From Dicaeum eximium (lineage: Eukaryota > Chordata > Aves > Passeriformes > Dicaeidae), in NCBI GenBank assembly GCA_013396995.1, contig VWZP01005513.1, positions 1-64,000 on the forward strand: a stretch of 64,000 nt of DNA. The letters run 5' to 3'. A program made the position numbers and the translations under genes. Under the pieces are notes generated by a model that saw only the letters and a list, made by a program, of their open reading frames with translations, searched no databases and was not told the origin of the DNA. Below, piece after piece: positions 13,065 to 27,100 of this stretch. Numbering within the stretch: position 1 is the first letter of the stretch; each line of letters begins with the position of its first letter.

Positions 13065-13240
13065 GATACTGTTGGAATTAATATTCCCATCACTAATCCT
13101 ACCAAGAGAGTTCTCAAGATTAATGTGCTGCTGGACCATCCATTCCTATCTGGAGAAAGCTCTTTCATTCTCAACCCCAAACAAACATTTTCATATCACC
13201 TAGAGTTTTCTGCAGCTGCTCTTGGCGCTTATGCTGGAAG
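13065..13240 (+). CDS. CFAP47: CFAP47 coding exon 1 of 9 in the window
   Basis: The exon is 176 nt. Its acceptor is ttctttctag at 13064 and its donor is GGAAG|gtatgt at 13241. It starts at phase 0 and ends with two bases (AG) that join the next exon as Ser. It encodes DTVGINIPITNPTKRVLKIN and continues to SFILNPKQTFSYHLEFS and ALGAYAG. This is the first half of an Ig-like ASH/MSP-type repeat: the NPT turn after strand A, then the NPKQ segment and a strand ending in Gly. Human CFAP47 has DSTCIEIPLSNPKDRG at the matching place. The preceding human exon has a FWYNLEI motif that I could not find upstream, so the previous exon is probably outside the window, which makes the intron on its 5' side more than 13 kb. 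Confidence 0.93.
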
Positions 13241-16200
13241 GTATGTTGTGCAGTTTTGATACTTGTGATTGTGGCTGTTTTACTAATAAATGAACTCCTT
13301 TCATTGAAACCTAAGTCACTTGATAAAAATATTTCCCTAAAAGCTCTCACAAAAGTTCATAAATGGAATTAAGAAAATTTCCAGCTTTAAATGTATTGTA
13401 TCCCTAACAGCAGCTTTCCTCTCAGGGGAAAAAGCATTATTGACAGGCAGTAGAATAACTCCTTGCTATTCTAGTTCACTACAATTTAGTAAACAATGTT
13501 TTAGAAACTTACTTAATGTTACAAGCTCCCCTTGAAAACTTCCTATTAATAGTTAGCTTTTTAAATTTTTAAATTCTGTAAAGGGAATAGCGCAATTTAA
13601 TTTTTCTTCTGACAAGGAACAAAATTATAAAAACATAACTAAAGCAGGTGGAGAACCCTTTAACTGCCCATTCACCTTCATGATCTTCCATTACTTAACC
13701 ATGATCTACTAAATGAATATGGAGAGGTTTTAAATTAAAAATTTCTCATTACAGTGGAAGTCCCAGTGAAAACATGCAGGAATGATAATTAGCAATAAAA
13801 AGACATATGACCTCTTGGTCTTAGTTTCAGCTAAAACCGTTCTGCAAGTAATTGAACAGTGTAAAATTGCAAAGCTTATTTTCCTGGAATTTGGTTACCA
13901 AAGCATTATTTAGTCTAAAGTCTGACTGAAAAACAATTCCCTGTTTTTCATTATCTCAGCTGACTGGCAAAAGTATGGGGATGGGGTGGAGGGTGGTGTG
14001 GTGATTTAGGAAGAGGGCAGAGACATTTGACTAGTTTTGAAAGAATATTTACAAAGTCAAAATCCATTCAGAGATTTATTCAATTTTCTTGTATTGATTT
14101 TTCCAAAGACCATAATAATGTCAGGTATCATTGAGTGATACAGATTTAAAAAATACTGTGTTATTATTACTGTGTTATATAACCTTGTAAGTATCTCTTT
14201 TTTGGTAGAAATTATGCTATCTTAAACTGAACATGAGAATAGAGTTCATTTNGATAATATTTCTGGTGTTTTTCAGGTGCAGTATTTCCAAATATTAAGA
14301 TAAAGGTTTGTTTTAATAGGACAAAACTTTAGTGGGCTGGAGCTTAGGGAATGTATGCAGAGATGAAATAAAGCACATGTGGACATCCTCCAAATGGTTT
14401 TACAGTTTTGTTCTAGAAGTGTGTAATAGCTCTTTTAAATTGCAGTAGCTCCCAGAGACTGCAGTTCCAGCTGGACAGAGGTACTTCCACATTACATCCA
14501 CACTATTAACTTCTTTTTGTGAAGCCATGGTCTGTTTCCTTTGCTATGTTAGCAGCTGGGAAGAACTGCTGGAAAAAGGGATTGGGGCAGGTGAACCTTT
14601 TCAAATGGTTGATTCTTTCCTAGAGCTGTTTTACACTCACTTTAAAAGCTTGGTTGACACAGGGGATAGTCTGGAACCATAAAGTCATGGAATAGACATA
14701 GTTATCTATAATTTAGAATTTAGAATCCTTAGAGGGTCATGGGTTTGTACAGTGCATTTCTTCTAAGTTTTTATTTGTTTCCAGTGCTTTGGATTAATGT
14801 TATTATGGCTCAGCTACTCAAAAATCCTCAATAAATAGAAAAAAAATCTGCAGTGGGAAAGGACTGTATTCCAAGAATGTCTGTAACTGAAATATATTGA
14901 AATACATATTTCACCTGGCAGGAAGCAATTTTCAGTCATGACAATCTTTGATTATATATCAAAGCAATTGATTGAATATTCCTTGAAGTGTATCTCTTTG
15001 CCATGCTCATAGGAGTATGTCTATATCTGTTTCTCACTTTTTATCACTAGATTTGAAAATATTTTCCTTTTTAAAATTTGTGTATAGTACTTCTGTTACT
15101 TTGCCCTTCAAAATGGCTAAAAGACTGTGATATTGAAATGAAATTAAAGCTTACTCTTTAATAAGCTGAAATATGTTTGAGTTGTATTTTTGATAAAAGT
15201 AAGCTAACAAACAAAAACTACAAGTAACAAATTAAATTTATTGGTAGAATTTAAGGAAGATGAAGAAGAGATTTTGTTGCAGGAGTAATTCTAAATATTA
15301 TTAGACTTGGTAGCTGAATTCAGATACCAGTGAGAAGTGTTAGTGGAAAAATATGATTTAATTAAAGAACTCACTGTGTTGAACTCATTAGGTTTCTCCT
15401 GAATTTTAATCTGTTTGGGTTTTTATGTTGATTTGAAAAAAACAGCTGTCATGGTAAGGTTCTGTATCTGTTTTTAGTGTCATGTTCCGGTCAGATGTGA
15501 TTGGGGAATTTTGGTATGCCCTGAAGTTCAATGTAGAGAAGCCATCGCCAGCTGTGCTACCTGATATAGCATGTGAGCTTGGGAGGTAAGTGAGTAGTTC
15601 ATGGTGCTGGACGGGGTCTCTCTTTTTAAGTATCATGGAAAATATATGAAGAGTTTAAACTCAGAATAGTGCTCTATGTCTGCTGTAGCAGCTTGCAGAA
15701 TATTTTTTTTTAGATATATTTGCAGGTAGGTGAAATATTCCTTGCAGAAAAACAATGGAAATAAAATTTAACCTCTATGTAAACTTGCTCTGAATTCTTT
15801 TTGTAGAAATCACTCTGACAATCCTGCAGAATGTAAGCACCAAGATCCATTGTATGGAGATCTGTAGGTTTGCTTTATTTTCTGTTTCTTTTTTTCTCTC
15901 TGAACTAGGCATTTACTGACAATCCTGCTTTACAAATGCCTTTACACCAGCTATCTTTTAACCTCTCAAGAAATGGCAAAATAATTTTTTTCCTGCAGGC
16001 AGAAATTCTGTCCTGCAGGTCCTGGGGGTAGACTTGGTTGAAACACTGCAAGTGTTAAGAAAATGAATGACTTAGAGAAATTAACCCAATTATTACCATC
16101 CTTCAACAAAATTTTGAGTATTTTGACAGCATAATGTTCAGTTCAGTTCTGACTTTCAAGACATAAACAAAACTTTGAGGAAAAGCCTTTGAAGAATGTC

Positions 16201-18126
16201 AAAATTTAAGTAGTGCTTTTCCACATATTACCTCCACTTCCTAATAGTTTCTGTGGACACACTGCTGTTCTGCATGCTAAATTTCACCTATTTCTATGTA
16301 TCTTTGACTAAATCTCTTAATTTACAGTTAATATATGTTACAGACTGAGCAGAAATGTTGTTAGAGAGCTCAACGTGAAATTTTACCTGATTAAATTTTT
16401 GTGAGTGAATATATTCTGCTGTTCAAATATGATGCACAGACTGGAGATAATTCACAATGCCTTTGTTATTATGTTCTAAAGAAAAAGAGTTGTGCTATTT
16501 CCTGGGGTTTACTTTAAAATTCTGGGCTGACTGGAGTAAAAACCATAATTTTTCTCTACTGTGTAGGCTATTGCTATTAGGTGTTAGGAATTACTTAAAA
16601 CCTTTTTATTCAGACTTTCTGGCACTCATAATTTTCTCTGGCATGCACTGTGTGGAAACTATATGCACAAATGGTCTAGTGGAAAATGGCAAGTCATCCT
16701 TTCCTACTGCAAGTAAAATGGATGATGGAAAAGATTAGCTCCATTAACTACAACTCTTCCTGTCAAAACTCTTATCTAAAACTCCTCAAAACCCATGCTT
16801 TATTTTTTTCAAGTGAGATTTCTTTTACCTTTACAAGTACATGTACTTTGTAGTTCCAATGTATCTATAAATATGTGGAGGAACACTGTGTCCAGTTCTG
16901 GACAGTTCTGGGCTCCTCAGTACAAGAAAGAAAAGGAGCTACTGGAGAGGAGTAGCTCTTCCAGTGGAGGTCACATGAATGATGAGGGGTCTGGAGCATC
17001 TCTTATGAGGAGAGACTGTGAGAGCTGTGCCTCTTTAGTCTGGAGAGGAGAAGGCTGGGTGGGGAGCTCATCAATACATATAAATATCACAAAATTGGGT
17101 GCCAAGAGGATGGTGCCAGGCTCTTTTCAGTGTCCAGCAGTGTCAGCATAATGTCATCAGCACTTTTCTTGAAGTGCAAAGTGTTGGACAATGGCAATCA
17201 ATGATGGCATTGAGGTTTCAGTTCAGTTGCTGGGAATTTCTCTGCCTCATGACAAGATGAGACAGCCCAAGTAAATTGGCTGCATTAATGTATGTTGAAT
17301 ATGTAAAGGCAATGCAGGTGTACATCTGTGTATTGTCTAAGAAAGGTATCAGTTTGGGAGCTTTTTGAATGGATGTACTTCCTTGCTATGTACCCAGAGA
17401 TGTGAACTGTAAATGTCATAAAATGTTTGAAGCATTTCTGGTTGGTGAAGATTTGCAGTTTTTTAATGGATTAACTTTCATTCTACCACCTTTAGCTTGA
17501 ATGCAGAAGAAGCATTAGTATATGAATATAAGAATAATGCTTTTCATTGTGTCTTCGCTGTATTCTTTTTTCTATTGATCTGAAAAATTTAGGTATTTGT
17601 GTCCTTGAAACAATGTTCCTTGAAACATTACCTAGAATTGGATTAGGGCCAAGAACCCACTGATAACTTAGAATCAAATTCTAACCAATTTTTGAAAGAG
17701 AAAAAACGATTCTAACAATTTATCCTTTAGTCCTTCTTCAGATTCCCTAAAATTCTAAGGCTATCATAGTCAGATCTGCTTTCAGTTTGTGTCAAGGTAG
17801 ATTTAACACATCCCTTAGCATATGTCCCTAAGGAAGAAAACTTCTCCCTGATGTTTTTCATCTTTCCTTATCCATCCTGTTATAGGCTCTGCAGTGGAGT
17901 CATTGAAGTTGAGTCAATTGAATGATGCTCACAGTGATCTGGAATTTACTGCCATATGCAACAATTTTTCCAGTATAATCACCATAGTCAGTCTGTGTGG
18001 GGTGGCAGGATTTTGATGATTTGAAGAACCTCTAAAGTTCAAGTAATTCCTTATTGAAATTTCAGATATTCCAACTTAGTTTTCCCTTTGACAAAGTATT
18101 ACATATGAAAGAGACCAGACANAGAA

Positions 18127-18167
<41 letters not shown>

Positions 18168-21100
18168 AGGTAAATGGGAATTATCAAGAGAGTCTGAAGT
18201 TCCTGTGTGAAAGTTTCCTAATACCTCTTTACTCTCAGATTTTGAGATCTCAATGATACAGTGCTTTGACAGTGTTAGTCAAACAAGTCTGGTGCTCACT
18301 GCTGGGGATTTATGTCACTGCATGGGTTAGAAGGAGTCCACGTGTCAACAGGTTTTAGGGTCTGAAATTACAGTCATAAAGCTGGACTGAAATATATTCT
18401 GAATATTGCTTTTTATATTTTCTTTTTCCTTACTGATTTAGCTATGATTAACGGACTAATTTTTTTCCAGATGATAAATAAATGGAGCAATCTGACAGTT
18501 GACCTGCCACAGCTTTGACTACAGGGAATATCCATTAGGAGATAAATTACAGCAAAACCAATATATGTATCTTATTTTTCAAACTTTTCTTATTTACTGT
18601 TTTCACTTATTCACCTTGCATCTTCTCTCTGTGTCCCTTGATATTACAACAAGAATATGATTTATGGTCATATAACTTTGCTAAAACCAAAAAATTTAGT
18701 ATTTTGACCAGAACAGAGGAAATGTTGGGAGTCTTATGAATGATTTAAAAAAATTTTCTCCCTGTTGAAAGTACCTCATGAATGTTCTTTAACCGGAAAA
18801 TAAAGGGAAGTCTGTAAAATAGAGGGCCAGCTGATTTAAAGCATAACACTTGGGCAATCAGCATACTCCAATCCTTGTTCTGGGAGGGTCACTATTCTCA
18901 TTAGCATATATATACTACATATGTAACATAATGATTCTATGATTATGCTGTAATAAACGACACAAAAAATGAACAAAATGAATAATTGAATTCAGGATTT
19001 ATTGTTATAATAATATAATATTATTGAATAATATAATAATATTGAAGTTACTAAATATGTTTCCGCACTAGTGGGGAAGTGCTAAAGCAGTAAAACTTAA
19101 TTATTATTTTTAAAATTAAAAAAAATCCAGAATTTTTCAGGAAATAAAAAAACCACCTATGCATAATGACATATGATGGAAGAAGTTTTGTAATAAGTCA
19201 TCATTGTGTGCATGATGTTTTCCAGATGGGCTTACGTACACCTACCTCTTACTAATCCTACTCATGAAGATCTGGTGCTACAAATGCTTAACAGTGATCC
19301 CAGCCATTTTGCAGTTGAGGCTGACCCAGGACAACCTGTAAGTAAGATTTCTGTGCTTTCACAAAAAAGATAGAAGAGTTTATTTTTAAAACACATTGAA
19401 TTATGTATTGTACTCTGGGTTCAGAATATACAAACTCTTAGACATTTTAAATACATATTTTAGAGATTTTATAGCCTGAGGAAGAAAACAATTAACTTGA
19501 AAAGCAGCTGAAGCTGAAGTACAGATTTTTTTTTCCCCTGGAATGCTTTGTGGAATGGTTTTGAGCAGGACTGCAGTGTAGGTTGTAAATAATTCAGGAG
19601 ATATTACAAAGAGAAGTTGTAAACAAACCAGCTGGTTAGATGCTTCATAAGTATCTAATAATCAACAGGATAACTAGGTAAATATTTAGGTAAGTAGATA
19701 AACTAGGAAAAAAAGAATACAAGAATATTTCATAGCCATGGCAGTTATAAGCAACTTGCAAGGACTATGAATAATAATTTGATCAATATAGCTGCAAAGA
19801 AGCTTCAAGTGAATACCTAGAATTGTTTTATTCTCCAAAGTCACAGTTACCTTGAAAGTGATTCCTACAGTGCAAATATTAACCCTCTTGTTATGTACTG
19901 CACTTTTTCTTCCTCAATCACAGAAGCCCTTCCATCTTGCTGCCTAATATTTATGTCCTTTCTAGGAATAACAATTGTGTAGATTGGCTCAGCTTTTATT
20001 TTTTCATTGAGATTTGCTAGACTTCTAGGTGATCAGGGTTAAGAAAAATATGTTACTGACCACTGAATGCTAGTTAATGGTACGGGTCCCAGAAGCAATT
20101 TGTTGGATATTACTAAGTTAATTCTATGAAATATGTAATGTTTTTATCATGAGATGAGAAAAGGGAGGGCAGATGCATTGAAACTCTGCATCTGAATGAG
20201 TGGCATTGAGTGCCTCCATTAAAGCCTCTTAGGATAAGAATTCAGAACTTTTAACATAAAAAAAAAAAAAAGGAAAAAAAAAAAAGAAAGAAACGTGTGC
20301 TGGACAGGAAAGAAATGGTGCCTTTCCTAGACATGAAGAAGGTAATCCAGGGAAGACACCAAAGTTGGCTGGTCCCTTCCAAAGCAAATTATTCCACAAT
20401 TTTATGATTCTATTCCTGCAGAATGGTTTAAGAGACAGAGAGAGGAAAGCAATATTGTAATAAAATAAAGCTAAGAAGATACAAAAGACTGTATGGAGAA
20501 AACAGAGGAATGATACATAGTTACTATAGGTTCAGTTTTCAGAAACTAAACAGCTTTCAGTCTCAATGATCACAGTACAGCCAGACCAAATATTCCTGAA
20601 AGGGGCTCTGATAGTAACAGCTAAAGGACATCAAATTTATTTACTCAGCTTCCCTATATATTGCTATATAGGATTCCATTAAATTAAAAGTTTAAAACAT
20701 GAAGATTTTTCTAGTCTGTCTTTTCTGTCATGCACAATAACACATCTTTATACACTATGTTAAACCTTTACAAGTGCTATTACTAATAATTTAATGAATT
20801 GGTATTTGAATAGGATCTTAGAAACATAATGGATGCAAACTATGTTAATTGTCTGGGAGTGTTATATATATATATTATATTTGGGTCATTGGCACAGAAG
20901 TGGGTTAGATTTAACTATAGTGATTTTTGGCTGCTGCAGATTGCATATTACCTTGTGCAGGTAATTAACAACAAAAAATCTCTCTGCTCTCATAATTTAT
21001 CACCAGAGATTCACACATCAACAATAGCTACATTACATTGTGTCAGAAAAGACATTCAACACTAACTGCAGTAATTTTCTCTCTTTCCTTTTTATTATAA

Positions 21101-24100
21101 TTCTCAGTCCTGTGTATCATTATGGATTGAATTCTGAAATGTTCCTTGTTAATTGCAGTAGTTCTTCCAGTTACAGGATAGCTTTGGTTGCTAAATGCAA
21201 CTACTTACTATTATTTATTTCATGTAGCTTTCCCTTTTTGAACCTATTTCCTGCATTAGAGATCCATGTTTGGAGCAGTTATGTGATTTCCTTCAGTTGT
21301 GGTTACAAAGTCAGGGGGTGGCATTTATATCACAGAATCACAGAATGATTGGGGTGGAGACCATCTGATCCAACCCCCTTGCTAAAGCAGGTTCACCCAG
21401 AGGAGGTTACACAGGATCACCTCCAGGCAGGTTTTGAATATCTCCAGAGATGGAGGCTCCACAGCTCCTCTGTGCAGCCTTTTCCAGTGATCTGCCACTC
21501 TCACAGGAAAGAATTTTTTCTGTGCATAGAGATGGAACTTCCTGTCACTGGGCAGCACTGGGAAGAGTTTGGATTTGCCCTTAAGATACTTGTCTACATT
21601 GATGAGGTCCCCTCTCAGCTGTCTCTTCTCCAGACTGAACAGGCCCAGCTCCCGCTGTGTCTCCTCATTAGAGATGCTCCAGACCCCCAATCACTTTGTG
21701 GCCTCTGCTGGAGCGGAGCCCAGAACTGGACACAGCCCTCCACATCTTCTTGCTTCTCCTGAATATTTTGCATCCTAGGCTTACTACTTCCACACACCAC
21801 TGCATTCAATTTCCAGAAGATTATTGCTTATAAACCATGCTCCGTGTTTCAGGTATTGGTTTATATTAACAAAAGCCTTTCAAAGCCTTTGCTATGTGTG
21901 GAAGAAGTTTCCCATCTTAATCATTCAAGTTTCTGTTCTCTTTAAAGCAAATAATGCTTTCTTGTCAAGAGAAAGATTACGATTTGTGCAACCCTCAGAT
22001 GAAAGGCAACAGAAAAGAGAAATTTCAATCAACAATAGATTGACAATGGGATTGTCCTATGAAGATACATTGTATTTGAAGACAGTTAGTAGAGTCAGGT
22101 CAATAACTTTTATATTTAATGTAAATTTCCATATTTGTTTTTATGTCATCTAACACATAGGACTTTTGAATGTAGTGGGCTGTCCATCAGAAAATGTCTC
22201 AAATTGATTTCTTCAGTCCCTGAATTATGTCAGATAAACCAGATTCAACAGTGATATCAAAGAAATTTTTTTCTTCCCTTAAGGTATTTGCCTAAAATTA
22301 ATAACCAAAATTTTGACTAATATTTCAGAATTTAAAAAAATCCAATATTATTATCATACTTCCATGTGTGTGGAAGTTTGTGTGTTTCAGTTTCAGTTTG
22401 GAACAAAGGGCATTACTGAAATATCACAAGGGATTATTTTCTGTATATCTGTTTCAACTTCAGGTATGGACATCACTAATAATACACTTTCCTGAGCTCC
22501 ATTTGGATTAGGCTCAAGTATTCCCGAACTTCAGGGTGCATAATGAAGTCTAAATGAAATTCAATGGCTTAAAATCCTTTGTCAGCTTCATGTCAATTAG
22601 AAGCAGCTCTGTTACCCTTTGTAAACTGATAAAAATTAGAAGAGACTGCATATCTTACTAGTGGCTTTGCAACTGCAGCCTAAGTCAGTTTAAATGGAAT
22701 ATAACATCTTGGGTTTTTTTCAAAAATTTGATAAAAGCTTCCAAGGATTCCTTTTAATGGGATTTGGATTTTCATATCTTTTTTCTTTTTTTTTTTTTAA
22801 ACAAGCTGCACCTAATTTTTGTTCCCCTTCTTGTCAACCTTAAACTAACTTAATAACTTTGTAAATACTGCCAAATTATCCAAAAGCGAGAATGAAAATG
22901 AATTTTCATAAGTTTACTGTAATATTCCAACTTATTTTTCATTAGCATATTGGGTATTAGGGATGTCTGGGGAAAAAGTCATTTAGATGTTGAGTTTTGT
23001 GTTTCTGTCCTGACTGCAGCTTTCTTTGTCTTTAGCAGAAAGGGATTCAGGTTCAGCATTTAACAGCTGAAAATTTTAAATCATCAATAATATGTTCCCC
23101 AATTTACTACTTTTCCTCTATATAAATACATTGATGAATTCCACATATATGTGTATTATATTGATATAGACATACATTTACAGTATACAAAAAAGTCTTA
23201 CAAACAGGATCATCTCTATAATGAAAAAGAAACACACTTTCACTGTAACTCTTCAGTTTGCTATTCTCCTGGCTTATAACTAGCCTAAACCTTTTTCATT
23301 AATTTGTGTTCTTTCCTGATTGGCTTTGAAACACAATTTTTATTGAGGACAAATAACTTAATTGAAAAGGGCTGCCATAGAGGAGTGCAATCTCTGTGTG
23401 CAAGCTTTAAGGATTTTCTTAATGACCATGAGTATTGTTTTGTACAGAGTAGAGAACAAGCTTTTAGATTTAATGAAAATGATTATTTGACCTTCCTAAA
23501 ATATATTGTTATCATTGTTTCTCAATTCTAGTTTTAAAGGTTTTAAAAGTTTTTTTTGTTTTTGTTTTTGGTTTTTTTTTTAATTTCAGTAGAAAGTAAG
23601 TAGGTTTTTTTGCAGCTTATTTCAAAACAAATTACTTTTTGGACTCACAGAACATCATACTGTATAATACAAAATGAATTTTTAAAACCAAATCTATTGT
23701 GTAAAAATTAACAATCCTTTCTGCTTTCAGAGCAGGCAGTCTGCTGGATTATCATAGCTTCGTGTTGATTATTTTGATTCATTGTGGCAGTGCATTTTCT
23801 GAGTAATGATAATATGTCATGTAATACTTATTGGAAATCGAACTCCTGTCTCTTTGCATCTCTGTGGAAGAGTTATTATTCTGAATAATAAGGATATCTT
23901 ACTGAAATTACTCAATATTTAAAAATCTTAGTGTTAATTTAATTATGTAGTCTTAGTCTATGCCATTCTGTCTTTATTTACTTTTACATTTTATTAAAAA
24001 GTATTTGGGAGGGTGTGTTTTTACTGTGGCTCTTTCTCCATTTGTAGGTCTTCATTTGATAAATGGGTCTGACTAGTAGGTAGGAACTGGACTACAAATG

Positions 24101-27100
24101 AAATTTTAATTAACTGTTATAGCAGTAGTCTGATGAATTACTTTAAAACTTTCTCCCCCAGAAAAGAAAATAACATTTCAAGTGGTGTGTTAGTTGAGCC
24201 CACCTGAGCTCTGTCCTCTCTTCTGAACAACCTACCTCCCACTGCTGTCAGTAGGAATATCTGTTCTTCAAGGCACATCAACATCCCCACCCCTCACTGA
24301 GCTGGTACTGATGACTTAGGATTTTTAGCTTTTTCTGGATTTTCATATATTTGTGTCTTTGGAGACTGCTAATACATGGTTGTAGCTTCTAGTACTTTTC
24401 CTACCCTTTTTTCTCTACATTTTAGAACAATAAGCTAACCTTCTAACACATTCCTGAAATACTGTTTAGTCTTATTTTCAAGAAGAGAACCTACAACAAA
24501 GACCTTTTGTTTTTCCAGCCAGAATCTGAGAAGATACAACATGAAATGGGGCAAAGAAGGCCCTGGACTAATTCCAGTGGGGCAGTACCTGGGGTAAAAT
24601 TACCTAACCAACTGCTCTTCTAATTGGACAATATTTGATAGCTGTACTAATCAATTAACCTTATAAAAATTGCAGAACTACTGTATTACCTGTGCATATT
24701 GCCATGCTGTGCACCTCGAAGGCCTTTCCATTAAAGATTTGCTTTTATATATTATAATTTTAACAATGTTTGGAAGGATCTGTGCTTTATTCCAGCTAAC
24801 TCTACCCTACAAATACAGCCAGGGCATGACTGGCAAGACCAGGAACAGCGTGGCTGCTGCCTGGGCCCAGCTCTGGGATGGCAGGGAAAGCCATGGGGCA
24901 GTGAGGAAAAGCAGCAAAGGCTTGGATGGTGGATGGGATTCATCCATCTCAGCAGAGATTGGATGAGATCAGTGTCCCAAGACAACGCCTCTGGGGGGGG
25001 CTGGGGACGGGCCAGGCCTTGCTTTGTGGGGTGACAGTGACCCCAGGCCCCCCAGCCTGGCTGAGCTGTCAATCAATAATTAATCAATCAATCAATCAAT
25101 CAATCACATTTTGGGGTGGTGCTAGTCCAGCCTCTGATTGGCAGAGTTATCCATCAATCACACATGGGTCAGCTCTAATTGGACTCTGATTGGCCAACTG
25201 ACTGTAAGGCCCATGTGAGGGGCGGGCCAATGGAGGCTGTGGAGCTTAAAAGATGGTGCCCACTTGGACAGTGCCTTCTCCTGGAGTTTGTATTTCAGTA
25301 ATGCTGAATTCTAGGAGTTGGTAGTTTTATGTGTGTTTGTCAGTCCCAGATGTTATAGGGTGATCTTTTGACCTTCATTCATTGCAAATTATTTCATGAA
25401 ACACAGGTTAACTATTCATGATATCAATCAATTACCTTTTTATCTCTTCTTACATGCAAACGTTCTTTAGATGTATCTAATATTAAACGGCTAATACCAG
25501 TTTTTTATTAAAGAAGTAGTCGTAGTAATAGTGTATTCAGTGATTTTGGTTGATCACTCTTGAAATGCATTGGCATTTTTATTCTTCATAATTCAATTCA
25601 TTTACTGCTTATCTGGTTCTTGAAAACAGAGATTAATCCATTGCAGTCAGCCTGTGCAATTGAGACTCACGCAGAATACTTGAGGTGAAGAGAAAACTCA
25701 CAACATTGTTTACAGTGTTGGTTTTGCTGAAGGTAAGCAGAAGAGACACAGCACTGGTTTATTAAAACCTGACATGTATTCCCTTTCTAAGCCAGTTTGT
25801 GTCCGTGGAGGTGGCTGCAATAACCCGTGGGTCCCGTCAGTAGGACCAGGCACCGGGGTGCTGTTGGAATGGTGTTTGAGCCCTCTGCCCACGTCCTCAG
25901 AGCAGTGCTGAGCCCAGCCCGGAGCTGCTGGGCAGTGGATGTGCAGGGACTGCCACCAGGATTGTCCCTGCAATAACTCGGTGCCTTCGCTGGCTGAGAG
26001 GGGAGAGTGCATCTGCTGGAACACATTAATCACATACACATCAACACTGTTGGTACAAAGCACAAAACACAGACGGACTGAAAAAACGGATTTCTTCTCC
26101 CTGACCCGTCCTTTCTTTTGCTTCTTTCTTGTGTTTGCACAGCTGACTATTCCTCCTCATTCCACCACTCAGCTGCCCATGAGATTCTCTCCCTCTGCCC
26201 TTGGAAGACGCAATCACAAGGCAACAATAACCTTCAAATGCCCAAAGGTATGATAATGTGCTTGTGCACACAACACTTGGGATTCAGATTAGATACTATT
26301 TATGATAGACAAGGAGGTAAGAGATTCAGCCTGTAGGTCAAGTTGAAGTTTAGTGACTGGATGGATAATGAAAGAGCAAACACGAAGATGTTAAAAACTT
26401 ATAATTTGTTTTATCCTTGGTTTTACACAGAAATTATTTTGTTTACAGTATTTAAATGTGGCATAATGGCCTAGGAGCTAGAGCAGGTAATGAATAATTT
26501 TAGCTTGCTCAGTAGTGAGTTCTGCTGGTTTTAACTCTAGAAGATTGGCACTTCTTAGGAGTGTCACCTCTGAAATTAAATTTCTTGGTGTTTTTCCCAA
26601 CCCTCAAAAAATTAAATAGTTTCATTTTTTTTAATCCGATCTGAATTTTAGAAGATCACACACTTGAAAAAGTGAATTCTTCATTTTATCTGAAAATGGT
26701 TTTTACGTTGAACACCTTAGAATTGTTGACTTCTTTTTTCTCTGTGAATTTTCCTGAAGTTGAACGAGAAACAAGTAAATAAAAGAGACATGACCTAACT
26801 GTTTTTAAATTACAGCTGGAATAAAAAAAGAAAAACTGATAGTACAATATAAATGGTAATATTTAATCATGCAAGATGTGGTTAAATGAAGCCTTTGCTT
26901 TCTGTGCAATTTCCTCTCTGTACTTTTTTTTTTTTTGAGTTTCAGATATTCTAAAAGACTGCTGACCTGTGAATTATTCCAGTTGAGTGCTACCAGCAGT
27001 TTTCAGTAGTATTTTAAGTAATACTGAAAAAGCAAATATTCTTTTATATGAAGAAAACAAATACTGAAGGAAGTCATGTGGCAATTTTTTGTCCTGAAAA

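Larger units (their letters stand above)
15586..19225 (+). other. CFAP47: Intron between CFAP47 exons 2 and 3
   Basis: The intron is 3.64 kb. It holds a CR1 fragment (16880-17140), a 38-A run preceded by an N (18122-18165) and an AT-only imperfect repeat of taata units around 19003-19042. Nothing else is recognisable. Confidence 0.85.
19338..26142 (+). other. CFAP47: Intron between CFAP47 exons 3 and 4
   Basis: The intron is 6.8 kb. It holds an A-rich tract (20259-20293), an antisense CR1 (21331-21745), an LTR-like segment (about 24520-24770), a GC-rich block with an AATC microsatellite and a CCAAT/GC-box cluster (24800-25270), and a second GC-rich unexplained block (about 25700-26030). The remainder is AT-rich without recognisable features. 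Confidence 0.85.

Noticed and set aside
21349..21809. Open frames of up to 137 codons
   Set aside because: They are antisense CR1 sequence plus flank, not a host gene.
24752..25189. Open frames of 87-106 codons in the GC-rich block
   Set aside because: They overlap each other on both strands in repeat- and promoter-like sequence, and no domain is recognisable.
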